Source: Pseudoxanthomonas suwonensis (GTDB lineage: Bacteria > Pseudomonadota > Gammaproteobacteria > Xanthomonadales > Xanthomonadaceae). Taken from it: a stretch of 44,155 nt of DNA. Position numbers and translations under genes: made by a program. The stretch spans positions 1 to 44,155 of the forward strand of contig NZ_PDWP01000028.1 of NCBI RefSeq assembly GCF_010093235.1. Reading direction: 5' to 3'. Below, in pieces: positions 18,447 to 28,866 of this stretch. Numbering within the stretch: position 1 is the first letter of the stretch; each line of letters opens with the position of its first letter. The notes under the pieces are model-generated. The model was not told where the DNA came from. It was given only the letters and a program-made list of their open reading frames with translations, and did no database searches.

Positions 18447-19003
18447 ATGCACAAGCTGTTGCTTTGCACGATGCTCGGGCTGGCCATCGCCGGCCCGGCC
18501 ATGGCGGACGACACCGCCGCCCCCGCGGACAACCCGCGCCTGGCGGCGATCTACGCGGCCGACCAGGCCGCCCGCGGCCGCGACGACCTCGACTGGGACG
18601 CCCAGCGCGAGCAGGACCGCGCCCACCGCGCCGAGGTGCTGTCGCTGCTGCGCGCCGGACAGCTGCGCACGGCCCCACCGACTATTTCCGCGCCGGCATC
18701 CTGTTCCAGCACGGCGAAAGCGACGACGACTACCGCACGGCGCTGGCCCTGGCGGAGGTTTCGGCAACCCTGGACCCGCAGCGCCACGCCGCGCGCTGGC
18801 TGACCGCCGCGGCCTGGGACCGGTTGCTGCTGCACCGCGGCCGGCCGCAGTGGTACGGCACCCAGTACCAGGCCGGAAAGGACGGAGGACTGGAGCTTTC
18901 CCCGGTGGACGAGGACGCGGTCGACGACGCCGAGCGGCTGCGCATGGGCGTGCCCACGCTGGCCGAAGCACGTGCCCGCGCGGCGGCGATGGGCGGCGAC
19001 TGA
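18447..19003 (+). pseudogene. Exported protein of unknown function interrupted by a -1 frameshift
   Basis: Begins with AGGAAGG, an ATG and a good signal peptide (MHKLLLCTMLGLAIAGPAMA, residues 1-20), then an Asp/Arg/Ala-rich helix to AGQLRT. At the CCCC tract 18673-18676 the frame breaks. If one C is added, the reading continues as APTDYFRAGILFQHGES and on to a normal stop at 19003, giving a coherent 185-residue product. The second half has the pattern ARWLTAAAWDRLLLHRGRPQWYGTQYQ, which I associate with uncharacterised secreted bacterial proteins but cannot name confidently. Without the extra base, translation runs off-frame to a stop at 18803. A real mutation and a homopolymer sequencing error are equally possible. 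Confidence 0.7.
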
Positions 19004-19042
19004 GCCGGATCGGGGACCGCGCGCGCGCCGCTTGTCAACGGC

Positions 19043-19071
19043 TTACATCGCCGGCGGCACGGGGCGACAAT
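19043..19071 (+). promoter_or_regulatory. Candidate sigma-70 promoter of tex
   Basis: TTACAT (19043-19048), 17-base spacer, GACAAT (19066-19071), 37 bases before the tex ATG. The match is moderate at both hexamers. Confidence 0.4.
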
Positions 19072-19108
19072 CGGTTTTCCGATTCGTTCCTCGCGAAAAC
19101 CGCAGTCC

Positions 19109-21469
<2,361 letters not shown>

Positions 21470-21495
21470 GCAGGCCGGCAGCAGCGACCAACGAG

Positions 21496-21523
21496 GGGCC
21501 GGCATCGCCGGCCCTTCTTTTTT
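21496..21523 (+). terminator. Rho-independent terminator after tex
   Basis: GGGCCGGC (21496-21503), loop ATC, GCCGGCCC (21507-21514), then TTCTTTTTT. An 8-bp GC stem plus T-run, 26 bases past the tex stop. Confidence 0.93.
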
Positions 21524-21559
21524 GCAGATGGCTATCCGCGTACCGGTGGCGTCGGGGGA

Positions 21560-22525
21560 CTACTCGGCCCACTCCAGGTCCGTGGTGAAGGCGATGGTGA
21601 GCCAGCGCTGGTGCGGGTCCCCACCAATGCGATCACCGATGCGGTCGCGCAGCCGGTCCCATGACTCCAGCGTGCGCGGTGGCAGGCCCGGCGGCACGAT
21701 GAAGTGCAGCTCGATCTGGCGGCCACGCCCGACCCGGGCCACGTAGGCGCGGAAGTCGAGGAAGCCCTCCTCGTCCACCACCTGGCGCGCGACCTCGTCC
21801 ACGTGCAGGCGCAGGTCCTGCGGAGTCACCAGCAGGATGTCCTCCAGTGCGCGGCGGATCGTGCCCAGCGGCAACGGCAGGATCAGCAGGCACACCAGCG
21901 CCAGCACGCCCGGATCGATGTAGGGCGTCCAGCGCTCCAGCGGCGTGCCCTGCAGCATGCCGCCCATGGCGAACGCCAGCAGCAGCGCGGTGGTGATCGC
22001 GCCGGACATCATCCAGGCCTTCGCATCCAGCGCCACCAGCTGGGACTTCAGGCGGCGGTTCGCGCGCAGCTGGTAGACCGACATCACGATGCAGGCCACC
22101 AGGGTGACGCCGGCATACAGCATGGCGTGGCCGAAGTGCAGCACGCGGCCACCCTCGATGAAGCTGTGCACCGCGTTGATCAGGGCGTACAGCACCGCGC
22201 TGGTGAGCATCAGCCCGCTGCAGGCCAGGACCATCGGCTCCAGGTGCCAGAAGCCCATGCTGAAGTGCTCGACCAGGCGCCGGTTCTGCGGCCCGCCGGC
22301 ATCGGCCGCGGCGATCAGCCGCGCCACCAGCAGGGTGATCACCGTCATCAGCACGTCCACCAGCGAGTACACGCCATCGAAGACGATGGCGAAGGAACGG
22401 GACAGCAGGCCGAACACGATCCCCAGCGCCGCGACCAGCAGGGTCACACCGATGGAAACGGCCAGCACCGTCTGCTCGCTGGGACCAGCCTGGACCTGCC
22501 GTGGCGGAAGTGGCGACGACGACAT
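21560..22525 (-). CDS. Cation diffusion facilitator-type transporter
   Basis: A 321-residue inner-membrane protein with five to six membrane helices and a cytoplasmic C-terminal domain from about residue 225 (LRLHVDEVARQVVDEEGFLDFRAYVARVGRGR), the CDF arrangement for proton-driven divalent-metal export. The helix-2 site reads DGVYSLVD and the helix-5 site DAKAWMMSG. The classical zinc-site HxxxD in helix 5 is therefore absent and metal preference is unclear. I chose the ATG at MSSSPLPPRQ because the in-frame upstream extension is Arg-rich, non-hydrophobic and unlike the family. It converges with tex on the shared terminator side. Confidence 0.85.
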   Translation of the reverse strand: MSSSPLPPRQVQAGPSEQTVLAVSIGVTLLVAALGIVFGLLSRSFAIVFDGVYSLVDVLMTVITLLVARLIAAADAGGPQNRRLVEHFSMGFWHLEPMVLACSGLMLTSAVLYALINAVHSFIEGGRVLHFGHAMLYAGVTLVACIVMSVYQLRANRRLKSQLVALDAKAWMMSGAITTALLLAFAMGGMLQGTPLERWTPYIDPGVLALVCLLILPLPLGTIRRALEDILLVTPQDLRLHVDEVARQVVDEEGFLDFRAYVARVGRGRQIELHFIVPPGLPPRTLESWDRLRDRIGDRIGGDPHQRWLTIAFTTDLEWAE

Positions 22526-22673
22526 GGCGTCGAGGTTAACGCGGCGGCCGCGTCCGCGCATGCGGCACGACCCGGCAGCCCCCCATCGCGAAGCGCCGGA
22601 GAGGCCACGACGGAAGCAGGCCTGGGGAAGCCGGAGCGGAAATCGGCCGCGCCCGGCAACCCGGGCGAACCGC

Positions 22674-23033
22674 TCAGGCTTCTTCGGCCGCCTTGCGGAA
22701 CTCGTCGTAGGCGGCCTGGGCATTGGCGGCATACATCAGCGACGGCCCCCCGCCCATGTAGACCGCCACGCCCAGCATCTCGCGGAACTCCTCCGGTGTG
22801 GCGCCCAGGCGCACCAGCGCCTTGGCGTGGAAGCCGAGGCAGCCGTCGCAGCGGTTGGCCACGCCGATGGCCATGGCGATCAGTTCCTTGGTCTTCTCGT
22901 CCAGCGCGCCGGGCGCCATCGCCGCCTTGGCCAGCGCGCTAAAGCCCTGCATCACGTCGGCATTGTGGGTGCGCAGCGCGGTGAGGTTGCGCGAGATGTC
23001 ACGGGTCAGTTCGGTGTAGTTGGCGGCGTTCAT
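22674..23033 (-). CDS. AhpD-like carboxymuconolactone decarboxylase-family protein
   Basis: A 119-residue small helical protein with the AhpD-type redox motif: Cys62-Asp-Gly-Cys65 with His69 (RCDGCLGFH) and the preceding acidic helix KTKELIAMAIGVA. AhpD-like members act as thiol peroxidases or peroxidase reductants, while true decarboxylases lack the CxxC. GGAGG precedes the ATG. It diverges from the ArsR/BigR-type gene across 76 bases that contain an inverted repeat. Shared control by that regulator is inferred, and would fit a sulfane-sulfur or peroxide response. Confidence 0.88.
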   Translation of the reverse strand: MNAANYTELTRDISRNLTALRTHNADVMQGFSALAKAAMAPGALDEKTKELIAMAIGVANRCDGCLGFHAKALVRLGATPEEFREMLGVAVYMGGGPSLMYAANAQAAYDEFRKAAEEA

Positions 23034-23074
23034 GCTGGCCTCCGGCAGTAGGATGTGCAGCGAGAATATTAGTG

Positions 23075-23103
23075 ATTGCTAAATTAGGCAATACTCATAT
23101 ACT
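23075..23103 (+). promoter_or_regulatory. Operator-like inverted repeat and promoter, likely BigR-type control
   Basis: ATTGC (23075-23079), 8-base AT-rich centre, GCAAT (23088-23092). The symmetry extends outward through AGT/ACT with a one-base bulge. TTGCTA (23076-23081), 16-base spacer and TATACT (23098-23103) form a promoter inside it. Only six bases separate the -10 from the ATG at 23110, so the start of transcription should fall at or beside the start codon. The AT-rich patch stands out from the high-GC surroundings. Confidence 0.6.
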
Positions 23104-23109
23104 GGCCGC

Positions 23110-23427
23110 ATGAGCCCAGCCATCACCCGCAAGGACCTCGCCTTCATGCAGCAAGGCGCCGCCGAGGCGGCCGCCATGCTGCGCACGCTCGGCCACGAGC
23201 AGCGCCTGCTGGTGCTGTGCCTGCTGGTCGGCCATGGCGAGCTGGGCGTTGGGCAGCTGCTGGAGCAGGTGGACCTGAGCCAGTCGGCGCTGTCGCAGCA
23301 CCTGGCGCGGATGCGCGCCGACGGCCTGGTCGACTGCCGGCGCGAAGGCCAGGCCGTCTACTACCGCATCGCCGATCCGCGCGTGGCCACGCTGGTGGGC
23401 GCGCTCAAGTCCGTGTTCTGCCCCTGA
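23110..23427 (+). CDS. ArsR-family repressor, BigR/SqrR/YgaV-like sulfane-sulfur sensor
   Basis: A 105-residue winged-helix regulator. The helix-turn-helix is clear (LSQSALSQHLARMRADGLVDCRREGQAVYYRI, about 57-86). Two Cys lie where BigR-type sensors place their reactive pair: Cys37 (LLVLCLL) and Cys104 (SVFCP), 67 residues apart against 66 in BigR. An additional Cys76 is present. In those proteins a per/polysulfide forms between the pair and releases DNA. The following rhodanese gene (10 bases away) is the usual BigR-operon partner. No Shine-Dalgarno is visible and the -10 is six bases upstream, which suggests a leaderless mRNA. Sulfide/persulfide sensing is inferred. Confidence 0.85.
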   Translation: MSPAITRKDLAFMQQGAAEAAAMLRTLGHEQRLLVLCLLVGHGELGVGQLLEQVDLSQSALSQHLARMRADGLVDCRREGQAVYYRIADPRVATLVGALKSVFCP

Positions 23428-23437
23428 GGGATTCCCC

Positions 23438-23962
23438 ATGAAAACCGTCGATGCCCGCACCGCCCGTTCGCTGCTGGAACAGGGCGCATTGCTGGTCGAT
23501 ATCCGCGCGCCGGACGAACATGCGCGCGAACGCATCAGCGGCGCCTGCTGCGTTCCGCTGGACCGGCTTCAGGCCGCGCCGCAGCTGCGCGACACCGCCG
23601 CCAGCACCGTGGTCTTCCACTGCCGCTCCGGCATGCGTACCCGGGCCAATGCCGCCGCGCTGGAAGCCGCGGCCGGCGGTCGCGAGGTCCTGCTGCTGGA
23701 CGGTGGCATCAATGCGTGGAAACAGGCCGGGCTGCCAGTGGTGCGCGAAGCCGGGGCGCCGCTGGAACTGAACCGCCAGGTGCAGATCGCCGTGGGCGTG
23801 CTGCTGCTGGCCGGCAGCACGCTGGCGGCGACGGTCTCGCCCTGGTTCCTGCTGCTGACCGGCTTCCTCGGCGCCGGCCTGCTGTTTGCCGGCGTGTCCG
23901 GCTTCTGCGGCCTGGCCCACGTGCTGCTGCGCATGCCATGGAACCGGGCGATGCGCGCCTGA
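23438..23962 (+). CDS. Rhodanese domain fused to a DUF2892-type membrane domain
   Basis: A 174-residue protein. Residues 1-105 are a rhodanese sulfurtransferase domain with active-site Cys62 in HCRSGMRT, which takes up sulfane sulfur. The C-terminal part has two hydrophobic helices (about 114-131 and 133-158) of the DUF2892 type ending GFCGLAHVLLRMPWNR. This fusion is common beside BigR-like regulators and is thought to handle persulfide at the inner membrane. It probably shares one transcript with the repressor. Confidence 0.88.
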   Translation: MKTVDARTARSLLEQGALLVDIRAPDEHARERISGACCVPLDRLQAAPQLRDTAASTVVFHCRSGMRTRANAAALEAAAGGREVLLLDGGINAWKQAGLPVVREAGAPLELNRQVQIAVGVLLLAGSTLAATVSPWFLLLTGFLGAGLLFAGVSGFCGLAHVLLRMPWNRAMRA

Positions 23963-23984
23963 ACCACGGCGTGCGGCGTCCGGG

Positions 23985-24680
23985 TTATTCGGCTGCCGGC
24001 ACCCGCAGGTCCTCGACCACCGTGCCCCAGGTGGTGATTTCCTCGTCATGCGGCAGGTCGCGGAAGGTTTCGGCCAGCGCCTGCTCGTACCACTGCCGCA
24101 TCGGCTCCAGCTGCAGCAGGCGCTGCGCGTAGGCTTCCGCCTGCGGGTCCGCCAGCGACAGGCCGTAGCCCTGCAGGCGGAACGCCACCGGCGCGAAGAA
24201 CGCATCGACCGCGGTGAACGCCGCACCGGCCAGGAACGGACCGCCGAAGCGCGCCAGGCCTTCGGCCCACAGCGTGGAGATGCGGTCGAGATCGCGCTGC
24301 AGCGCCGGCGGATGCTCGTGCAGGCGGATGCGCTGGCCGCAGGTCATGGAACAGCGCGTGCGCAGTTCGCCGAAGCCGGCATGCATCTCGCTGGCGGCGC
24401 TGCGCGCCCAGGCGCGGGCCAGCGGGTCCTGCGGCCACACGCCGGGATGGCGCTCGCCCAGGTATTCGACGATCGCCAGCGATTCCCACACCGTCGTATC
24501 GCCGTCCACCAGCAGCGGCACCTTGCCGCTGGGCGACAGCGCGCGGAAGCGCTCCCATGCGGCCACGTCGTGGAACGGCACCATCCGTTCCTCGAACGGG
24601 ATGTCGAGCATCCGCAGCAGCAGCCATGGCCGCAGCGACCAGGACGAGTAGTTCCGGTTGGCGATATGCAGGATGTACAT
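23985..24680 (-). CDS. Glutathione S-transferase family protein
   Basis: A 231-residue cytosolic GST. The N-terminal thioredoxin-like half begins MYILHIANRNYSSWSLRPW, with Ser residues at the usual glutathione-activating position and the cis-Pro segment GKVPLLVDGD followed by VWESLAIVEYLGE. The C-terminal half is all-helical (LAGAAFTAVDAFFAPVAFRL). I place the start at the second codon option, because GGAG lies seven bases before it, while the upstream GTG would be too close. Substrate unknown. It sits downstream of mnmG on the same strand, separated by a CCCGCC/GGCGGG hairpin (24732-24746). Confidence 0.86.
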   Translation of the reverse strand: MYILHIANRNYSSWSLRPWLLLRMLDIPFEERMVPFHDVAAWERFRALSPSGKVPLLVDGDTTVWESLAIVEYLGERHPGVWPQDPLARAWARSAASEMHAGFGELRTRCSMTCGQRIRLHEHPPALQRDLDRISTLWAEGLARFGGPFLAGAAFTAVDAFFAPVAFRLQGYGLSLADPQAEAYAQRLLQLEPMRQWYEQALAETFRDLPHDEEITTWGTVVEDLRVPAAE

Positions 24681-24756
24681 CGGCACGCTCCTTCGCGCCG
24701 CCGGGCGACGGCGTACCCGCCGATCATACGGCCCGCCGCGGGCGGGGCAGCGCGGC

Positions 24757-26643
24757 TCAGGCCACGCGGCTGCGGCGCTGGCGCTCCAGGTGCACCAGCA
24801 GCAGCGAAATCGCCGCCGGGGTCATGCCCGGGATGCGCTGGGCCTGGCCGATGCTCAGCGGACGCACGCGTTCGAGCTTCTGTTGCACTTCGGCCGACAG
24901 GCCGCGCACGGCGGCGTAGTCGAAGTCCTGCGGGATCGGCGTGGACTCGTGCCGGCGCTGGCGCTCGATCTCCTCACGCTGGCGGTCCAGGTAGCCGGCG
25001 TACTTGACCCCGATCTGCACCTGTTCGGCGACCTGGGCATCGTCCACCGCCGGGCCCAGCGCGGGAACGCGCATCAGCGCGGCGTAGTCCAGCTCGGGGC
25101 GCTTGAGCAGGTCCAGGGCATTGGTCTCGCGGCTCACCGCCACGCCCAGCACCTGCTCGACCTCGCGGCCGACGGCATTGGCCGGGGTGGCCCAAAGCGC
25201 GCGCAGGCGCGCGGTCTCGCGTTCGATCGCCTCGCGCTTGTCGCAGAAGCGCGCCCAGCGCGCGTCATCGACCAGGCCCAGCTGGCGGCCGGTTTCGGTC
25301 AGGCGCAGGTCGGCATTGTCCTCCCGCAGCTGCAGCCGGTATTCGGCACGGCTGGTGAACATGCGGTAGGGCTCGCTGGTGCCGTGGGTGATCAGGTCGT
25401 CGACCAGCACGCCCAGGTAGGCCTCGTCGCGGCGCGGCGACCAGCCGTCCTGGCCGCGCACGTGGCGGGCGGCGTTGATGCCGGCCAGCAGGCCCTGCGC
25501 CGCGGCCTCCTCGTAGCCGGTGGTGCCGTTGATCTGGCCGGCGAAGAACAGGCCCGACACCAGCCGCGTCTCCAGCGTGGGCTTGAGCCCGCGCGGATCG
25601 AAGAAGTCGTACTCGATGGCGTAGCCGGGCCGGGTGATGTGGGCGCGCTCGAAGCCGCGGATGCTGCGCACCAGTTCCAGCTGCACGTCGAACGGCAACG
25701 AGGTGGAGATGCCGTTGGGATAGATCTCCACCACGTCCAGGCCCTCGGGCTCGACGAAGATCTGGTGGCTCTCCTTCTCGGCGAAGCGCACCACCTTGTC
25801 CTCGATCGAGGGGCAGTAGCGCGGGCCGATACCCTCGATCTGGCCGGTGTACAGCGGCGAGCGGTCCAGCGCGCCACGGATGATCTCGTGGGTGCGCGCG
25901 GTGGTGTGGGTGATCCAGCACGAGACCTGGCGCGGGTGCTCCTCGACCCGGCCGAGGAAGGACATCACCGGCAGCGGATCGTCGCCGGGCTGCTCTTCCA
26001 TCGCCGCGTAGTCCAGGCTGCGGCCATCGATCCGCGGCGGGGTGCCGGTCTTGAGCCGGTCGATCGCGAACGGGCGCTCGCGCAGGCGCGCGGCCAGGGT
26101 GGTCGAGGGCGGGTCGCCCATGCGCCCGGCGGCGTACGTGGTCGGGCCGATATGGACCTTGCCGGCCAGGAAGGTGCCGGCGGTCAGGACCACGGCCGGC
26201 GCCTCGAAGCGCAGCCCGGTCTGGGTGATGGCGCCGCGCACGGCATCCCCGTCGATGACCAGGTCATCCACTGCCGCCTGGAACACGGTCAGGTGGGGCT
26301 GGTTCTCGACCATGCGCCGGATCGCCGACCGGTACAGGCCACGGTCGGCCTGGCAGCGGGTGGCGCGCACCGCCGGGCCCTTGGAGGCGTTGAGGGTGCG
26401 CCACTGGATGCCGGCCAGGTCGGCGGCGTGGGCCATGGCCCCGCCCAGGGCGTCGATCTCCTTGACCAGGTGGCCCTTGCCTATGCCGCCGATGGCCGGG
26501 TTGCAGCTCATCGCGCCCACGGTCTCGATGTTGTGGGTCAGCAGCAGGGTGCGGGCGCCCGAGCGGGCCGAGGCCAGGGCGGCCTCGGTGCCGGCGTGGC
26601 CGCCGCCGATGACGATGACGTCGTACTGGTGGAAGGAGGACAT
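24757..26643 (-). CDS. mnmG: tRNA uridine-5-carboxymethylaminomethyl modification enzyme MnmG (GidA)
   Basis: FAD-dependent enzyme that, with MnmE, installs carboxymethylaminomethyl at U34 of several tRNAs. The 628-residue length is typical. The FAD dinucleotide motif [12 protein letters not shown] starts at about residue 10, followed by the family signatures [24 protein letters not shown] (about 46-69), [23 protein letters not shown] (about 347-369) and [15 protein letters not shown]. The C-terminal helical domain ends with [16 protein letters not shown] candidate small-RNA gene diverges upstream. Confidence 0.97.
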   Translation of the reverse strand: MSSFHQYDVIVIGGGHAGTEAALASARSGARTLLLTHNIETVGAMSCNPAIGGIGKGHLVKEIDALGGAMAHAADLAGIQWRTLNASKGPAVRATRCQADRGLYRSAIRRMVENQPHLTVFQAAVDDLVIDGDAVRGAITQTGLRFEAPAVVLTAGTFLAGKVHIGPTTYAAGRMGDPPSTTLAARLRERPFAIDRLKTGTPPRIDGRSLDYAAMEEQPGDDPLPVMSFLGRVEEHPRQVSCWITHTTARTHEIIRGALDRSPLYTGQIEGIGPRYCPSIEDKVVRFAEKESHQIFVEPEGLDVVEIYPNGISTSLPFDVQLELVRSIRGFERAHITRPGYAIEYDFFDPRGLKPTLETRLVSGLFFAGQINGTTGYEEAAAQGLLAGINAARHVRGQDGWSPRRDEAYLGVLVDDLITHGTSEPYRMFTSRAEYRLQLREDNADLRLTETGRQLGLVDDARWARFCDKREAIERETARLRALWATPANAVGREVEQVLGVAVSRETNALDLLKRPELDYAALMRVPALGPAVDDAQVAEQVQIGVKYAGYLDRQREEIERQRRHESTPIPQDFDYAAVRGLSAEVQQKLERVRPLSIGQAQRIPGMTPAAISLLLVHLERQRRSRVA

Positions 26644-26717
26644 GGGGTCGTTCCCACCGCTGGGGGTCCCTGCCGGGTCCCGGGCGCAGCGGCGATTTTC
26701 GGCTGGGGCCTAAAGTT

Positions 26718-26732
26718 TGGCACGCTTCGTGC
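26718..26732 (+). promoter_or_regulatory. Sigma-54 (-24/-12) promoter candidate
   Basis: TGGCACG (26718-26724), four bases, GTGC (26729-26732). The consensus is TGGCACG-N4-TTGC, so there is a single mismatch, and the invariant GG and GC are 10 bases apart as required. Transcription would start near 26744. No acceptable sigma-70 pair overlaps it: the TATACC at 26736 lacks a -35 at proper distance. Confidence 0.55.
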
Positions 26733-26743
26733 GGATATACCGA

Positions 26744-26866
26744 TGTGCACCCATCACGGCAGAGCGTCGGGGGGCGCTCCGACCGGAATTGGAACAGGGG
26801 CCGGTCACGTGCGCGATGGGGAAGCCTGGGGCCGGTAGTCGGGGGACTACCGGCCCCGTTTTTTTT
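26744..26866 (+). ncRNA. Candidate structured small RNA (~123 nt)
   Basis: Between a sigma-54-like promoter and a very strong terminator lies a stretch with no credible ORF but ordered hairpins: GAGCG/CGCTC (26762-26779, 8-base loop), GACCGG/CCGGTC (26781-26806, 14-base loop) and the terminator stem. Four GGA triplets occur (26785, 26791, 26820, 26844), one in a hairpin loop and one at the terminator loop. A CsrA/RsmA-binding role is possible, but the contexts do not match ANGGA well. The start is inferred from the promoter and the end from the T-run. Alternative: the untranslated leader or remnant of a lost gene. No known RNA family recognised. Confidence 0.5.
26828..26866 (+). terminator. 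Very strong Rho-independent terminator
   Basis: Perfect 13-bp stem, GGGGCCGGTAGTC (26828-26840) and GACTACCGGCCCC (26845-26857), loop GGGG, then G and eight T (26859-26866). The orientation is plus. No protein gene ends upstream on this strand (mnmG runs the other way), so it must end another kind of transcript. Confidence 0.95.
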
Positions 26867-26938
26867 CCCGTATCCGCCTGGACCACGCAAACACAGGCTT
26901 TCCGGGGTCCCAGGACGGTTTCGGCGCCCCTCAACGGC

Positions 26939-27104
26939 GCAGCCCGGCGCAAGGCCGGGCTGCTTGTAAAGGTGCCGACGTCCGGCAGGGCCGGAACAGG
27001 GGGGATCCAGATTTCCCTGCCGGACATCGACATAGGGTGGCCGGACGGGTCAGAAGCTGACGCGGCCGGTCAGTAACCCCGCTAGCTTGCCGGGCCGGGC
27101 GGGG
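26939..27104. repeat. Run of four long inverted repeats without an ORF
   Basis: After the small-RNA terminator, four inverted repeats follow in 166 bases: GCAGCCCGGC/GCCGGGCTGC (26939-26963, 10 bp, 5-base loop), GTCCGGCAGGG/CCCTGCCGGAC (26980-27025, 11 bp, 24-base loop), GTCAG/CTGAC (27049-27061) and CCCCGC/GCGGGG (27077-27104). They lie downstream of the minus-strand lipoprotein gene and may terminate it, but no T-run follows on that strand. The whole gap 26644-27121 holds no gene I would call. Confidence 0.6.
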
Positions 27105-27121
27105 CAAACGCAAGGGTATTT

Positions 27122-27778
27122 TCAGCGCTCGAACGTGCGACGCGTCGCACTCCGGGCAGGACGATCCGAGCGTACCGACGGTACAGGACGCGGTGAGGCC
27201 TCCCTGGTCCGGATCGGCGCCGGGCTGGTGGTGGTGGCCGGACGCGGACGGAATTCGGGCGAAGGCTGACGCGCAGGGGCGCTATCTGACGAAGCCGGGC
27301 GCGGCGCCGGCTGCGGATTGGCCACGGGGCGGCCCCGGAACTCATGCTGGACCGGGCCCGACTCGATGCGGGCCTCCCCGCGCGGCCCCTTGACCCGGCG
27401 CCACCGCTCCAGGTCCCGCCAGGGCGCGCCCTCGCGGGGGCGATCGGCGTGATTGCCGTGCCCGGGCCCCTTTTCCGGCGGCCGGTGGGTGCCGCCCACA
27501 TGGCCGGGCCGCACCGGGGGCCGGTACGGGATGCCGTGGTAGTGGTAGGCCGGGTAGGCCGGATAGCCCCAGTAGCCCGGATAGCCGTAGCGGACGCCCA
27601 GCGAGACGCCGGGCGTGTAGCCGTAATAGGGATAGCCGTACCCGTGGTAGTGGTACTCGGTGACCGCCGCTCCACTGTAGTAGCCACCGCCATAGCCACC
27701 GCCGCCCACGTAGTCGTAGGTGGCGCATCCGGACAGCGCGAGGGCACACGCCACTCCGGCCAGCGTCCTCAGTTTCAT
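27122..27778 (-). CDS. Gly/Tyr/Pro-rich putative lipoprotein
   Basis: A 218-residue protein with a type II signal peptide: MKLRTLAGVACALALSGC, lipobox LSGC, acylated Cys18. Residues 20-90 are dominated by Gly, Tyr and His (YGGGYYSG, YHYHGYGYPYYGY, YPAYPAYHYHG), giving a low-complexity aromatic region. The rest is Pro/Arg/Ser-rich and basic. The Asp at mature position +4 does not give a clear sorting signal. No family recognised; similar Tyr/Gly-rich small lipoproteins are common in Xanthomonadaceae. CAGGGG lies upstream of the ATG. The divergent neighbour is the dehydratase (134-base gap). Confidence 0.75.
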   Translation of the reverse strand: MKLRTLAGVACALALSGCATYDYVGGGGYGGGYYSGAAVTEYHYHGYGYPYYGYTPGVSLGVRYGYPGYWGYPAYPAYHYHGIPYRPPVRPGHVGGTHRPPEKGPGHGNHADRPREGAPWRDLERWRRVKGPRGEARIESGPVQHEFRGRPVANPQPAPRPASSDSAPARQPSPEFRPRPATTTSPAPIRTREASPRPVPSVRSDRPARSATRRTFER

Positions 27779-27912
27779 GGCAGTCCCCTGTTTCGGTATG
27801 ACCGCAGCTTCGGTGCCGCGCTTTGAATCCGTGCTTAACCCATCCGGCGGAAAAACGCGATCGGTCCTCCAGCAGGGGGCGGGCGACGGAGGCGTTCAGT
27901 TAACCTTGCCCC

Positions 27913-28866
27913 ATGGCCCAGCTGCCCGCCGCCGCCGAGGTGTTCGTCGCCGCCGCTCGCATCGCGGGCCGGGCGACGGTCACCCCGGTACTGCGTTCGC
28001 GCACGCTCGACGCCGAGGCAGGCTGCAGCCTGTTCCTGAAGGCCGAGCACCTGCAGCGCAGCGGCGCGTTCAAGTTCCGCGGCGCCTGCAACGCAGTCTC
28101 GGCCCTGGACAGGGAGGCCGCGGCACGCGGCGTGGTCACCCATTCCTCCGGCAACCACGGCGCGGCCCTGGCCCTGGCCTCCCGCGAACGCGGCATCCCC
28201 TGCCACGTGGTCGTGCCCGAGGGCGCGGTCGGCGCCAAGCTCGCGAACATCAGCCGGCATGGCGCGACCCTGTGGCGCTGCGCGCCTACCCAAGCCGCGC
28301 GCGAGGCCACCTGCGCCGATGTCCCTGCCCGGACCGGGGCGACCATCGTCCACCCCTACGAGGATGGCCACGTCATCGCCGGCCAGGGCACCGCGGTGCT
28401 GGAGCTGCTGGACCAGGCCGGCGGCCTGGACGTGCTGGTGGTCCCGGTGGGCGGCGGTGGACTGGCCGCCGGAAGCGGCCTGGCGCTGGCCGCGGCAGGC
28501 AACGGTTGCCGTCTGCTGCTGGCCGAGCCGGCCGGCGCCGCGGACACCGCCTACGCCCTGCGGCATGGCGCCCCCCCGGACGACTTCGCCCCCGACACCT
28601 TCTGCGACGGGCTGCGCGCCCGCCTCGGCCAGCCCAACCTGGCCCTGCTGCGCGAGGCCGGCGCCGAGGTGGTGGTGGTCGAAGACGCGGCCACGCTCGC
28701 GGCGATGCGCATGGCCTGGCAGGTACTCAAGCAGACCATCGAGCCATCCTCGGCGGTCGCGTTGGCCGCGGTCCTGGCGCACGCACCCTCGCTCGCCGGC
28801 CAACGGGTGGGCGTGATCCTCACCGGCGGCAACGTCGACCTGGAGGCCCTGCCTTGGCTCGCATGA
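27913..28866 (+). CDS. PLP-dependent threonine/serine dehydratase family protein
   Basis: A 317-residue fold-type II PLP enzyme. The Schiff-base lysine is Lys54 in SGAFKFRGA (family SxKxRGA), SSGNHGAALA (about 77-86) contacts the substrate carboxylate, and VGGGGLAAG (about 178-186) holds the PLP phosphate. It lacks a C-terminal ACT domain, so it resembles catabolic threonine dehydratase or serine racemase rather than the feedback-controlled biosynthetic IlvA. Probable reaction: L-Thr or L-Ser to the 2-oxo acid plus ammonia. The ydcF-like gene starts inside its stop (ATGA). Confidence 0.85.
   Translation: MAQLPAAAEVFVAAARIAGRATVTPVLRSRTLDAEAGCSLFLKAEHLQRSGAFKFRGACNAVSALDREAAARGVVTHSSGNHGAALALASRERGIPCHVVVPEGAVGAKLANISRHGATLWRCAPTQAAREATCADVPARTGATIVHPYEDGHVIAGQGTAVLELLDQAGGLDVLVVPVGGGGLAAGSGLALAAAGNGCRLLLAEPAGAADTAYALRHGAPPDDFAPDTFCDGLRARLGQPNLALLREAGAEVVVVEDAATLAAMRMAWQVLKQTIEPSSAVALAAVLAHAPSLAGQRVGVILTGGNVDLEALPWLA

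Noticed and set aside
26785-26846. Firm assignment of the RNA as an RsmY/RsmZ-type CsrA sponge
   Set aside because: Four GGA triplets exist, but none has a good ANGGA context in a stable hairpin loop, so this is mentioned only as a possibility.
26717-27076. 119-residue ORF across the small-RNA region
   Set aside because: It runs through the 13-bp terminator and T-run, has no Shine-Dalgarno and its composition is that of read-through non-coding sequence.
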